This document shows positions 1 to 12,781 of a stretch of DNA of 28,146 nt, piece by piece. Under the pieces are notes generated by a model. The model made no database searches. It was given only the letters and a program-made list of their open reading frames with translations, and was not told the origin of the DNA. Position numbers and translations under genes: made by a program. Position 1 is the first letter of the stretch. Every line of letters begins with the position of its first letter. This DNA comes from Sphaeroforma sirkka (taxonomy: Eukaryota > Opisthokonta > Ichthyosporea > Ichthyophonida): NCBI GenBank assembly GCA_001586965.3, contig LUCW03001652.1, positions 75,001-103,146 on the forward strand, written 5' to 3'.

Positions 1-60
1 TATTAATGAACACAATACATGTATTAATTCAGCATTAAAAAAACACACGACAGAAAATGA

Positions 61-126
61 ACACCATACCATACCATACCATATCATACCATATCATACC
101 GTACCATACCATACCATACCATACCA
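61..126. repeat. Pentanucleotide (CATAC)n microsatellite
   Basis: Imperfect tandem ACCAT/CATAC units immediately downstream (on the minus strand) of the last visible Sos exon, at the start of its intron. Confidence 0.9.
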
Positions 127-1129
127 TGTATATCACAAAGCGCTCGGATACAACTCGCTCGTCTCCGCGGTAGATCATGACACTGTCGTTGCTGATCAGA
201 TGCAACACACTGGCCTTGGCCTCGCTCTCATCGGTGCCCTACACAGTCGAGCACAAATCATTTGCGAGTCAGAACAGTATTGCGTTCATGCATTCAAGTA
301 CCTACTGCAGCGGAGAGACTGTGATAGCCTGTGAACGGTCTCGCGGTGTGCAGCTGTGGTGGGGTTGTCAGTGGGTGTGTATCTGCGCACACGTCGTATA
401 GCCCTTTCGCGTTATATCTGTGACACTCGATCATAGCAACGACAGCTGATATCGCTATCTATGAAACGCGTCAGGGTTTGTTAGGGTTGTGCCTATATAG
501 AATAAGTATTACTCGCTACACATATGCTGAAGGTGCAACGGAGACTGTCCAATCACTTTATAAAAAGGACCGCTTGGGTGAGGACCACTGGGGCGCACAG
601 TTAGGTGTCTCACCCGCAACAAACACCACCGCGAAAGAACTGTTCAATAGATACCGAACAGCTTACAATAAATGTGCTACGCTTAACTCAGCATACGCTG
701 ACCGATACGTCGTAGCAACACACATACAAACCAAACTGAAGACACGACTATGGCCACCGCATAACAAACTGCTGGACACCATGCAGCTCAGTATAAGTAT
801 ACACAAACAGTCAAGTTAACAGTCCCTACCAGACACACCCCAGCCCACCAGCAAACAAACACCCCCTAACCCTATACTCACACACCAAGTACATACATGC
901 CTGAGCACCCCTTCCCTTCGGCCGTGTACCTACCTTGACCACCACCACACCCGTGTCCAGTGAGTACACCATACAGGCGCGTGGTTTCCCGCGTTTGAGC
1001 TTGCCCTCACTGACACCGTTCACGGAACAGATGTCTACAGCGTCACCCCACAGCAGCTGCTTGGAGTCAGCCACCACCTCGGCTGTGGATACGTCGAGTA
1101 CCCCCCCTAGTCTCTGTTTGATGATTTGT
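125..1129 (-). other. PH domain exons of the Sos-like gene (partial)
   Basis: Exons 1129-934 and 238-125. The first contains LLWGDAVDICS, a Lys/Arg-rich turn GKLKRGKPRACMVY and the strand DTGVVVVK, typical of PH strands 1-3. The second has EAKASVLHLISNDSVMIYRG, like SOS1 KHAFEIILKDENSVIFSA. Both joins preserve phase. The strand 4 segment of SOS1 (about 35 residues) is missing between the two exons. Either another exon lies in 239-933 or this PH domain is shorter. The donor at 124-119 reads GTATGG and overlaps the edge of a pentanucleotide repeat, so the exact end is less sure. The C-terminal PH helix is outside the window. Confidence 0.6.
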
Positions 1130-2793
1130 CTGTGTAAAGGATAGGTAGGATGCGGTGAGAGGGCCGAGAGCATAGACCATTAGAATGCACACAAGAGATA
1201 TGTATAAACAGTGGATATGTAACTTCAAAGCAATGGCTTGAATGGATGTGTGAGGGATGGATCTACACTTGAAACGTATATAAATAATGGATATATAAGT
1301 TCAAAGCAATGACATGCGTGCATGGGTGATCGGTGGTAGGATTGAGCAGGTATCCTAGCCCTTGATTGACTATTTGGATGTGAGTGTGGATATGAAACGT
1401 CCTTTGTGATCTGGGCCGCTCGAGAATTCTCAGAATTTTAACACATACAACGCTGCTTGTATCATTGGTTGTTGAAAGCCACACACATGGAAGCTCATCG
1501 GTTTAACTGGCAGAGAGACTGTCGCACTAAGACATGGCGCACCAGTGCACAGACAGATTTCGTGTTGGTAATAAAAGTTCTGATTACGATACACTATAAC
1601 ACTTATCGTGTTTGCAATAAACGCTCTATTTACACCACACTACAACACTTAGCCTCTATCGTTGTATGGCATCGTGAAGTCGACTGAACAGTAAAACTCC
1701 AACGTCTCACCAATTGTCAAGTCGTCTGCATATAGCGACACTTATGAGCAAACAGACATGAGGTATTTTTCAAACAGAAGCCGAAAAAGACCTGCTAGAA
1801 CCTCTCACCTAGCCACAAACACGCCCCATCATGTCAAACATAGGGTATTCACACATTACAACCAATCAATGGCACACCTTTTTCTAGTGCTCTTACACAG
1901 TGCACGTATATCTCAAATACGTTTATATACTTATACCTCACATACGATTCTGTACATATACATCACACACCTTAACATTTATACATACATCACCCACGTT
2001 TATAAACCACACCATTACGGTAAACACACAAGACATACCTCTGCAAGGCCTTTTGCTTCTGCGGCATGTTCAGACCCAACGGCGGCACAATGGTTGAAAA
2101 CGGCTCGAAATGAGTTGTGCGCAGTTGTAGGGCATACTCGGACGCCTGCGCCACTTGGGGACTGATCAGAGTCAGTGCTGTGCGAAGACTCGCCGCGTCC
2201 TGCACATCACCGGCTGTTTTCTTAGCCTTGCTCTGTTGGGCTTTAAGAAGTAGCTGCATTGGGGGGGTTGGGGGGTTGGGAGTGGGGGGTAGATAGGGAG
2301 AGAGAGAGAAGAGGAGAGGGGTGGAGGGTAGTTAGTGAGTGTAGTAGTATTACATATGGCTTTGGGTGAAAGGATGAAGCGCTGTTGTAAACATGGAGAG
2401 TGTGGGGTCTATCGGGGTTGCTGTGCACTATATCCACCATCGAGGCAATCGAATACTGGATCAAAGGAGATGACACCAAGGTTCACAACCACAAAGCAAT
2501 ACACTACGGGGCTCTATGGCATGAGCACTTACCAGCACGAGCCTGACAATGTATACATGTGCGTTCGACTATGTTTCACAAATAGGACTAAACCAAGGAC
2601 AGCAATGTGGTGGAAAACTAGGCACGTGTGCAGCATATAAAGGCTATTTTGTCTTGCTGATAGCTCAGGATGGGGTTGATTGGGGCTCATAAAAGCCCAG
2701 TTGTTTTTATAGATGCAAAATGACACTCTTAAATTATCCATGCCCGAACGCAAACACGGACACACACATGCACACAAACATATATATACATAC

Positions 2794-2858
<65 letters not shown>

Positions 2859-5800
2859 AATAGCCTTATGTATCTGCCTGTGGGTATGTACAATATGCGA
2901 ATGCGTACGTACAGACACTCCCCAGCGTGGCACGTACCTTGATCACGGCCGAGTAGTTGAGTACTACATTGACTGGCTCAAACATCAAGACCGGCAGAAT
3001 GTACTTGAAAGAGCAGAACAGCCCCAGCTTCTTCAGATAGGCCACGTGTGTGTCTCGTGCGCTCAGCAGCGCAATGGTGTCTAGGACGGACTTGAAGTTG
3101 TGCATGTGTGTCATGTACCCATCGTACTCGTGGTACTGTAGGGGCGTGGTACAGAACGCGGAGAGAAAGAGTACCCAACTTCAGGGCTCATATGTGTTCT
3201 AGATCCGAAGGGCTGCTATTCAGCAGAGTTGTCAACTGATTGATGGGTTATATGGGTACCAAATGGCACATAACGTGTCACTTTGGTGTCACAGCCGTTG
3301 AGCCGTTGCGGTATCAAGTGTTCAGCAGAGGCCGAGTGGCACAGTACTGTCCATGTAACAGGTGCTGTGTATTAATACCAAACACGAACCGCTGTACTTC
3401 TTTGTTTAGGTTGACACACACACACATCTACTTTGTCTCACCTAACTTTATCAAGCACCAATACGTACACATACATCACCACCTATACAGTTCATCATAT
3501 TCCCTGCTGAATCTATGCAATTGTTACGAGTGTAGGATGAGTGCAAATGTCGCATGACTCATCCTGTTTTTAAGTCCTTTTATGTGTGTACATTGTTGCA
3601 TGACTCATCCTGTTGTGTGTACGTACCAGTGCAAACTCCGCAAAGCTCTCGCCCAGATGCACCACCCGTTGCTCAACCTTTGACTCAAACAGAATGGTGA
3701 AGGCCGAAGCCGTCTCGTGGACCTGGCGGCGAATGAGTGGTTTACACGGAGGTATACAATTAATTAGCAATTAAATATATAACTAGTTAGCAATTAGTTA
3801 TACAAATTGTAGCAACTAGGTATATAAAAAGTTAACAATTAGTTAAAAACTATTTAGCAATTAGTCATACAAATAGTTAGCAACTAGTTATACAAATAGT
3901 TAGTAACTAGCTATACAAATAGTTAGCAACCAGATATACAAATAGTTAGCAATCAGTGATACAAATATACGGCAACTAATTATACATATAGCTAGTAACT
4001 AGTTGTACCAATAGTTAACAATTAGATACATAATTAGTTAGCAATTAGCTATACAAATAGATAGCAATCAGTCTTACAATTAGCTAGCAATTAGTTAAAT
4101 AAATAGTTCGCTATTAGTTATACAAACAGTTAGACACCGAGAACTGCACAACCATGATCAGGGGATATCGTGTTTTCATTGGCCCGTTAGAAGTCAGTTG
4201 CTGAGTCAAACGCAGGAGTATTGGCGAATATGTGCAATGCGGACGATACGCTTAGAGTGGCAAACAAATGGAATACAAAGAAACGTAATGCAATACAAAT
4301 AAACGCATATAATGGAATACAAATAAGCGCATATAATGGTGGCCGTACGCTCAGAATGGCAAATAAACGGAATACAAATAAAGGCATATAATGGTGGCTG
4401 ATGAGCAAGGCCTTTGACCATCTATGTGGGAGAAACACGATTGCGTTAAATAGCACACAACTGTCTATGTAGAAGGGACAAGATCGCGTTAAATAGCACA
4501 CAACTGTCTATGTCGAATGGACAAGATTGCGTTAAATAGCAGACAGCTGTCTATGTAGAAAGGACACAGGCAAGTGCGACTTATAGCCTGCGTCTGTGTG
4601 CATAGGCGTACTCTTTGAAACGAATCAAACAAGGCGGAGATCTCTTCTGGGAGAAACGGGCTCGATGGGGCGATGGACGGATCCAGCTTGTTGAAGAACA
4701 CCTGTGGCAAAATTCAGGACCGGACGAGGACATACAGCAGGTTCAGCATTGTCACAAGACAATCCCAATGATTCGAATTGCGATGGTGGTATACTGGAGA
4801 GCTGAGTGAAAGGTGTGTTGACTAGACGAAAATCCCTAAACCATAAATCCTACCCTCCCTAAACCCTAACCCCTTGATGCGCATTCACTTCACCAGCGCA
4901 ATCCCCGACTGGGCCAGTGCTCAATTTATACCGCTGTGGTACAGCTGCCTGGAGCAGATGTACGGTCTACCTCGTCAGACACAGTACATTTTTTTAGCCA
5001 CCACTGTGGTAAACTCATTAGAACACACACACAGCCTGAATGGCTAAAACACACACGCACCCTGAATGGCTCAAGTAAAGATAAGTGGCATATGATGTGA
5101 CCTCGACATGAAATCATCAACGCATGGCTGAGAGTATCTGCGTTGTTCAGTCACCACTGTGATATACTCACTAAAACACACACGCACCCTGAATGGTTCT
5201 AGTAAATTGGTTGGCATATGATGTGAACTCGACATGAAATCATCAACACATGGCTGAGGGTATATACATCTGGAGTATAGCAGCTCATCTAATCTATACG
5301 ACATTTGCTTAGCTGTGTCTTTTGCATTGCAAGAATGAACCCGCACTTCGTATATTTGCTCTTACCTGTATCACTATGTCCAAGTCTCGCACGAGCTTCT
5401 TCTCCGCCTGTAAGAACTGCTCCGCCGTCTCCACGTATGATATCAGCTTATCCGATACAACCTGCAGTAACCAACAGCACAGAGAATGAACACTCGGCAC
5501 ACCACACGCAGAAGTGATCAACAGGGCACGTGAGAACAATACAAGGATCTGATCTACACCCCACACGCAGAAGTGATCTACAGTGATCATGAGAACAACA
5601 CAAGGATATGATCTACATCCCACGCGCAGAAGTAATCTACAGGACATATGAGATCAATACAAGGATATGATCTACATCCCACGCGCAGAAGTAATCTACA
5701 GGGCACGTGAGAACAATACAAGGATATGATCTACACCCCACACGCAGAAGTGATCTACAGTGATCATGAGAACAACACAAGGATATGATCTACATCCCAC

Positions 5801-7572
5801 GCGCAGAAGTAATCTACAGGACATATGAGATCAATACAAGGATATGATCTACATCCCACGCGCAGAAGTAATCTACAGTACATATGAGATCAATACAAGA
5901 ATATGATCTACATCCCACGCGCAGAAGTAATCTACAGACATATGAGATCAATACAAGAATATGATCTACACCCCGCACGCATAAGTGATCTACAGGACAC
6001 ATAAGAACAATACAAGGATGTGATCTACACCCCATACGCATAAGTGATCTACAGGGCACATGAGAACAACACAAGAATATGATCTACACCCCACACGCAT
6101 AAGTGATCTACAGAGCACATGAGAACAATACAAGGATAAGGTCTGCCGCTACGCTGAATAGCGGATAGCAGGTGCTTGTTGATCGGCCAAGGCAAATGGC
6201 GTGTGCAGACTATTGCAAACGCGGGTAGGATATAACTATATTGGCACAAACTGAAAGCGTAGCATGTCGAAAGAAAGGGCGCTATTCGCAACTGCACACC
6301 ACCCGCGTTGCACAGCAATAGACTCCAAACATGTGTCAGTACGGAGCACCAGCGGACAATCGAGCGCACTATAGGTTAGACAGTCACCAAAACTCAATAC
6401 ATAGCACAACTCAGTGTACACACTATCAATACATAAGCACAACTTAGTGTACACATAATCAACACACAACACAACTCAGTGTACACACAATCAATGCTCC
6501 ATTTACCTTATCCTTGGGACAAGCCTTTCTCCTGACCTTTGACAGCAGGGAGAACCCGTCGCTTGCTATCTGCACATCCCGTTCCGTCACCGTGTCTGAT
6601 CTGTGGGCCTGGTTTGCATGCAACGGACAGTAGGGAACAGTATGAGACAAGTCTATATCTGTAGAAACCGGTTACTGCCATGCCAACTAGTAGGTAGTGG
6701 CCGGTGGTCTCAAGGTCAAACTGTACATTAAATACCAATACGCCAACTCGAGCACAGTCCCATCAGAATCTGACCTCCGTTATCCCCTGACCAGGAACAA
6801 GGCAAACTCAACGAACGTACCACATCCGCCGCCATGCCCAAAGTCGTCGCCAGCACATACTGCAGAATCAGCAACAACGCATTCACAGCCAGTTGGTCCA
6901 GCGTTTCCCCAAACACCACGCACAGACGGTGCCAGATCTGCACTGTGGGAAACACGTGCACAGGCATTCCTTTGGCGTCGGAGAGAGACTTTTTGCGGTG
7001 GCTCTCGCCTTTGGGTTTGCCGTTGTGGCCTTTGGGTGTCTGAGTGCAGACGATGCGGAGGTAAGAGATGCGATTGGCGTTAAAGATGCGGAGGTAGCAG
7101 TTGGTCATGGGGAAGGGGTGGTACAGCGGGCTGGACGGGTGACTGTTGGTAAGCAGTAGCCGATACATTATATATACACACACAAAATATCATATATACA
7201 CACACAATACATCATATATACACACACGATACATCATATATACACACACGATACATCATATATACACACACGATACATCATGTATACACACACAGCCAGA
7301 ACGAATAAGAAACCCGAATGGAACCCGTTAGGGTGCACACCGCTATCCAGATTTTCATTGCGCTGCAGCCGTATTGTAGTTACCTTCAACACTTCTTCAA
7401 TCTCCTCGAAGGATCGATCGCCAACCAATTCTTTGACACTTTCAGTAAAGGCGTCGTACGATGAAAGGTCACAGGTCGACACCAAGTTGAAGAAACACTC
7501 TTTGGCCAAGTGGTTCAGGCGAATAATGGAAGACGGGTCTAGTTGCGCCGTCACGGCCTGTAATGCATTCAT
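125..7572 (-). CDS. Sos-like guanine nucleotide exchange factor, N-terminal half (histone fold, DH, PH), runs off the left edge
   Basis: Ten predicted exons on the minus strand: 7572-7384, 7142-6821, 6608-6507, 5461-5366, 4701-4612, 3722-3627, 3135-2938, 2253-2039, 1129-934 and 238-125, about 540 codons. All have GT-AG ends, and phases agree at every junction except the first. The order matches animal Sos: two histone-fold halves, then a DH domain, then a PH domain, with domain spacing close to human SOS1. Telling segments are VNALLLILQYVLATTLG and ERDVQIAS (histone fold), EKKLVRDLDIVIQ (DH start) and KYILPVLMFEPVNVVLNY (late DH helix, like SOS1 QYVLPRLLLAPVYHCLHY). Family knowledge: Sos is recruited to the membrane by Grb2-type adaptors and exchanges nucleotide on Ras, and on Rac through its DH domain. 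The REM and Cdc25 catalytic domains would lie left of the window. The start is the ATG at 7572; an upstream exon is possible. Family call is confident; exact exon ends less so. Confidence 0.85.
1190..1310. repeat. Imperfect direct duplication in a Sos intron
   Basis: Two diverged copies of a segment containing GTGGATATGTAACTTCAAAG / ATGGATATATAAGTTCAAAG and CAATG, about 80 bp apart. Confidence 0.6.
2766..2855. repeat. CA/TA microsatellite
   Basis: ACACA and ATACATA units lead into a pure TA tract in the Sos intron between exons 7 and 8. Confidence 0.95.
3765..4135. repeat. Degenerate array of about 22-bp units in a Sos intron
   Basis: Roughly 16 diverged copies of a unit like AGTTAGCAATTAGTTATACA. 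Spacing is around 20-24 bp. It begins within about 45 bp of the acceptor of the 3722-3627 exon. Confidence 0.85.
4225..4420. repeat. Short tandem copies around GGAATACAAATAA
   Basis: Diverged copies of AATGGAATACAAATAA with GCATATAATGG, including a longer duplicated block with CGTACGCTCAGAATGGCAAA (compare 4245 and 4345). Confidence 0.75.
4420..4570. repeat. About 48-bp tandem repeat, 3-4 copies
   Basis: Units contain GCGTTAAATAGCACACAACT followed by GTCTATGTAGAAGGACAAGA, in the intron left of the 4701-4612 exon. Confidence 0.85.
4831..4874. repeat. Short telomere-like CCCTAAA tract
   Basis: Imperfect CCCTAAA/CCCTAA units, for example CCCTAAACCCTAACCCC at the right end. Isolated similar hexamers occur near 471-490 and 863-877. 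Too short and degenerate to be a real interstitial telomere. Confidence 0.5.
4995..5275. repeat. Imperfect tandem duplication of about 140 bp in a Sos intron
   Basis: Two copies share CCACTGTG, ACACACACGCACCCTGAATGG, GGCATATGATGTGA, TCGACATGAAATCATCAAC and CATGGCTGAG. The first copy also has an internal short duplication of CCTGAATGGCT. Confidence 0.85.
5500..6140. repeat. 59-bp minisatellite with a 177-bp higher-order repeat, about 11 copies
   Basis: Each unit has CGCAGAAGTGATCTACAG, GAACAATACAAGGATATGAT and CTACACCCC (or variants). Blocks of three unit types repeat exactly out of register by 177 bp (GGGCACGTGAG at 5524 and 5701). It fills most of the intron between the exons at 6608-6507 and 5461-5366. 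Confidence 0.95.
6395..6497. repeat. About 33-bp tandem repeat, 3 copies
   Basis: Units contain CACAACTCAGTGTACACA followed by ATCAATAC or a variant. The last copy ends ten bases from the donor of the 6608-6507 exon. Confidence 0.85.
6507..7572 (-). other. Histone-fold exons of the Sos-like gene
   Basis: Exons 7572-7384, 7142-6821 and 6608-6507 encode roughly residues 1-205. The first begins MNALQAVTAQLDPSS, which can be laid beside SOS1 PALKKVQGQVHP. The second holds the segment that parallels SOS1 before and in its second histone-like fold, with FPMTNCYLRIFN against FPHPIDKWAIAD. The third supplies TVTERDVQIASDG, matching the EITKQDIKVAMCAD helix of SOS1. In Sos this double histone fold packs against the DH-PH unit and binds acidic lipids. 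The insert PKGHNGKPKGESHRKK is strongly basic, so lipid contact is plausible here too (inference). The exon 1 to exon 2 join is out of phase: exon 1 ends in phase 0 and exon 2 needs two bases before it. Confidence 0.75.
7165..7295. repeat. 22-bp tandem repeat, about 6 copies
   Basis: Units like TATATACACACACGATACAT plus CA fill the Sos intron between exon 1 and exon 2, where the phase conflict lies. Confidence 0.9.
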
Positions 7573-7629
7573 GGAATAGCAATGAATAGTTGTGTCTAGG
7601 TCATAAACTCGGAACGTACCGCGCAACGA

Positions 7630-9045
<1,416 letters not shown>

Positions 9046-9049
9046 TGTA

Positions 9050-11900
9050 AAGTCTGTAATAATTGTTTGCAGAACATTCGAGTTGTATATAAATAAAAAT
9101 GCAAATTTGCATGTAATCAACGTAAACGTTATACACAGCAGGAGATAGGGAACACGGTAGGATACAAAGCTCATTGACATCATGCGCGCGTGCCAAATCA
9201 AGACTGGACGCACCCATACGCACAGTTACATATCAAGGAACTTGCAACATGTTACTCAGATAAGAATAAGTATGTGAGAGCAATATTTGGGCGCGGGATT
9301 CAGATTCACTTTAAACGTAAGTACTGACGTAGAACCATTCACTTGCATAGGTGTACACATTGTAAAAAGGGCATTCTCATATATTTATGTTAAATATTTG
9401 GGTTGTACAATACAAATCGCATCCTTGCGGAGTTTATATTCTGAATTGAAATGAACTAAAATCCAGTCGGGTATACTCGCAGGTCTTCTATAAATCCTCG
9501 ATGATAAGGATAACTGGATAATCATCTCCGTTCCAAACTGTTCGTACAATCGTCAATTAAAAATATATATTGTTCTACACGGGTCCTACAATCAACTCCG
9601 TGTATGCAAATTCAAATTTCCCTCTAATCTAGTCGTGTCCCGTGTCTGTGCGCAGTGCTATACGAAATGTGAAGTAACAGGTGACAAATTTATATAGACA
9701 TATACATCAAATTCAATAGGAAAAACTTGAAGATTTGTGTTTATGCGGCACAGTCTTCTATTGGTGGGATTCAAATCTAAACTCTGACAGGTACGGAGTT
9801 CAAGAAATACGTTCGAGCTACACTTCAGTGTATTTGTTCAATATCCACGAGCACGGCGCATACGTTCAATTTCTTGGATAACCATTGTGTGCCCCACTAT
9901 TGTGTGTGTCTGTACACTCGCATATGAGTGTAACTAGATAAGAGTATCTCAACCCCATCAATGTGTTTCATAGTCACGTGCATTTAAGAAATAATATTCG
10001 ACAGTGAATTAAACCACCAATAAGCGGACAAATCACAACAGATTAAAAAGAGTCGCAAATACGTTTTGATTTTTTGTTTGCCATCTTGTTTTCGTATGTC
10101 TTAAGTAGAATAATACAATACAGTAGTATACTACGGCGTGTCTATTTTAGAAGTGTGACCTATCCGGACTCGGTACATCAGTGCAAACGAACAGTAAACT
10201 TTGTCGTGCTATCTGCAGCTATTAACTTGGAGCTTATGAATTTGTTGTGCGTGTTTGCAATGGAAAGACGGTTGCGCACGCACATAAAAGATGACTATAC
10301 ATTTAGAACAGAATTGTACACGTGCGTATAATACAATTATGAACAGCCTCACTTGAAAGTTAGTATGCGGTAGTACGACGTCCAGCGAATAAATGTATTT
10401 CTCTTAAAAATATCATTGATTGTGTGCGGAATGTTTTGAAAGATCGCAAAATTTACATACACAAGCTTTCATGCAGTAGAGTTAATGTATTGTTTTGTTC
10501 ATTATATGAATTGCATGAAACAATATGCTTAACGTTGTACCACGTCATCAATATCGAACTCACAGATATTAGACCACAGAGATTAGACTAAACTGGCATA
10601 TCCTTTTATAAGATCTAATTCAAATTCCAGACAGCTAAGATAGAAATCATTGTAGTGACATTTACGAAAATGAAAGCAAAACAGAATGGTGGCCACAACA
10701 GAAAGCTGTGCACATGTACATTGCAATCGTAATGTAAATACAGAACTTATTGTATGTCAGGCTGAATAAGCATACCGTTTCAGGACATCCGCGGACCAAT
10801 ATAATATACTGTATAAAGTACTTGTCCCATAGAACACGCTCCCGAGTGTCCATGTTGACACTTCAATGTTGATTGTCAGTACGCTACTTGTCTCTTGATG
10901 TTGAGGTAAGATGGGACAAGATACACGCCCCTTTTTCTATCTATTGAGCGATGCAGTATGAATGGTACATAACCCAGTCGTATATACTATATGTAGATTC
11001 TACTGTTCATCTCTAAAGAATACTGCATTTCCATCTAAATACAATCACAACGCTACACTAAGTGCTTCGCAGTGTCTTGACCTATCTCGGCAACGACAAA
11101 GGCCCGGCAGCCAGAATGGAGTAGAAAAAGCATTTTGTTCACATGAAGCGTGCTCTAAAAAAGTTAAAGTATTTTATATAAAATTAAGATCTACATACAA
11201 TACTGAATACTGTTAGTCATTCACTAGTTGACTAGTAGTACGAACACACATACTACATGGTCTTCCAATGTGAGTGGATTGTTAAACATCGCGTTCATTC
11301 TCTCATTTAAAAAAAATAACAAATGTCGTATACAACGGGGGTCAAAATTTAAAAAAACTTCGCAGAGCAAAGTGGGCAAAATAGCATACAACTTTTAGCC
11401 CAATATAATTGGTTCAAATGGACCGCCAAAATTTCTTATCGTTTCCATCTGACCATCTCGTTGCCTGCCATGACTCATTACTTATAGGTATTGTCATCGT
11501 TGGCTATTCACTGGGATATGATAATACTGTGCAGACTATATTTTATATGTCCACACATACCTCCTTGATAGTTTTATAATTACTCTTATTAGTACACACG
11601 GGAATTGGCCTTTATATCCGTCGTGAACAGGTGTTTTCATATACATACGCCTGCCCACAACCCTAAGGGTTGTCTCATTCTGAAACCAGTTCTTGGAGGT
11701 ATACATATCTTGATTTGTGTTATCGTCCAAATGAAGAGACCAGCGGTGTATGAATCTGACTAGTAAAAAGTCAAATGGATCACTTCAAACCTTCCATGGT
11801 GATTACTGATCATATGGAAGTGTGAACGCGACTCAACCAGACAATTCACAATCGTTGTGATGCAAGTAAATGGATGTACCAGCCCCAACGGTCTAGACTA
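9050..11900. other. Unique intergenic stretch with no recognised gene
   Basis: About 2.85 kb of ordinary-complexity, AT-leaning DNA. Open frames reach only 60-85 codons (for example 10074-10331 plus and 10962-11216 plus) and show no domain signature or splice context that I could support. No tRNA, rRNA or mobile element pattern was seen. Confidence 0.6.
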
Positions 11901-11904
11901 TATT

Positions 11905-11930
11905 TAAATACACACACGCAAACACACACG

Positions 11931-11984
<54 letters not shown>

Positions 11985-12107
11985 GTATATATATATATAG
12001 ATAGATATATATATATATATATATAGATACATGTACATATTCATAATATATGTATATATATATATATATATATATAATTTATATATATATATATACATAT
12101 ATATGTA

Positions 12108-12157
<50 letters not shown>

Positions 12158-12158
12158 T

Positions 12159-12246
<88 letters not shown>

Positions 12247-12272
12247 CAAATACATATATACATAAATATATA
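11905..12272. repeat. CA then TA microsatellite block
   Basis: A short ACAC tract passes into several TA runs with ATAG and ATTT interruptions; the longest runs are at about 12110-12150 and 12160-12238. Confidence 0.95.
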
Positions 12273-12781
12273 CCTGTCGGGGTCAATCTGAATTCTCTCG
12301 GACCACATCTGTGCTCATCGACGACATGCAGTTTTTAAAAACTAATTCTATAGAGTAGTTGTGGCCTGTGTAGAGTGTAGCAACGAACCAAATATATAAA
12401 CATATGTAAAAATATATACACATGTGTACAAGTATACACACGTGCACATTTATACAATTATTTACACTTTGCTATCTCTCAATCCAGTACAGACCAGGGA
12501 CCATGAACTGTTCAACGGGTGGTATTTAGTGAAACACATTCAAATTAGCGGGTCTAAGGGTGTTTTCTTCAAAACTATCGGGTGCTTGGGTTACGACTAT
12601 ATTCTTGGTCACATGGTCCAAGATATTAGATTGGAAACAATACAACATATATTGAGGATGCCAAGAAGACTTTAGCCTTCGTCGCTTCTAATGAAGCACA
12701 TGGCGACCTTTAACCACAGCTTGATAGGCCCATGACTAATGTGTGTCCAGGGCATGTACGACGCCCTGCCTGCAGGCACAC
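12273..12781. other. Intergenic stretch, no supported gene
   Basis: It includes a plus-strand open frame to 12675 with RDHELFNGWYLVKHIQ and GCLGYDYILGHMV. The frame is open for more than 60 codons outside repeats, but I recognise no family, start or splice context, so I do not call a gene. Confidence 0.4.

Larger units (their letters stand above)
2039..5461 (-). other. DH (RhoGEF) domain exons of the Sos-like gene
   Basis: Five exons (5461-5366, 4701-4612, 3722-3627, 3135-2938, 2253-2039) encode about residues 206-437, the usual size of a DH domain with flanks. All internal joins are phase 0, so the frame is continuous. The DH start is AEQFLQAEKKLVRDLDIVIQ joined to VFFNKLD, equivalent to SOS1 [20 protein letters not shown]. 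The middle has LPEEISALFDSF, and the end is the long helix across IK|LLLKAQQSK. The DH domain catalyses exchange on Rho-family GTPases in Dbl proteins; in Sos it is autoinhibitory and gives Rac activity only in certain complexes. Acceptors include CTACAG, CTGCAG and ATGCAG. Confidence 0.8.

Noticed and set aside
601-660. Candidate missing Sos PH exon on the minus strand (FFRGGVC between AACAG and GTGAGA)
   Set aside because: Its length (about 26 bases) is not a multiple of three, so it would break the frame between two phase-0 exons.
4831-4874. Interstitial telomere
   Set aside because: Only a few imperfect CCCTAAA units; too short to distinguish from simple repeat.
6893-7159. Plus-strand open frame of 88 codons over the Sos histone-fold exon
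   Set aside because: It is the antisense shadow of the 7142-6821 coding exon, caused by its GC-rich codon use.
10074-10331. 85-codon plus-strand open frame in the intergenic stretch
   Set aside because: No domain signature, poor start context and no flanking splice sites that would place it in a gene.
11310-11455. Possible mobile-element fragment (A-rich, GGTCAAAATTTAAAAAAAC region)
   Set aside because: No terminal repeats, target-site duplication, second copy or coding similarity could be seen in the window.
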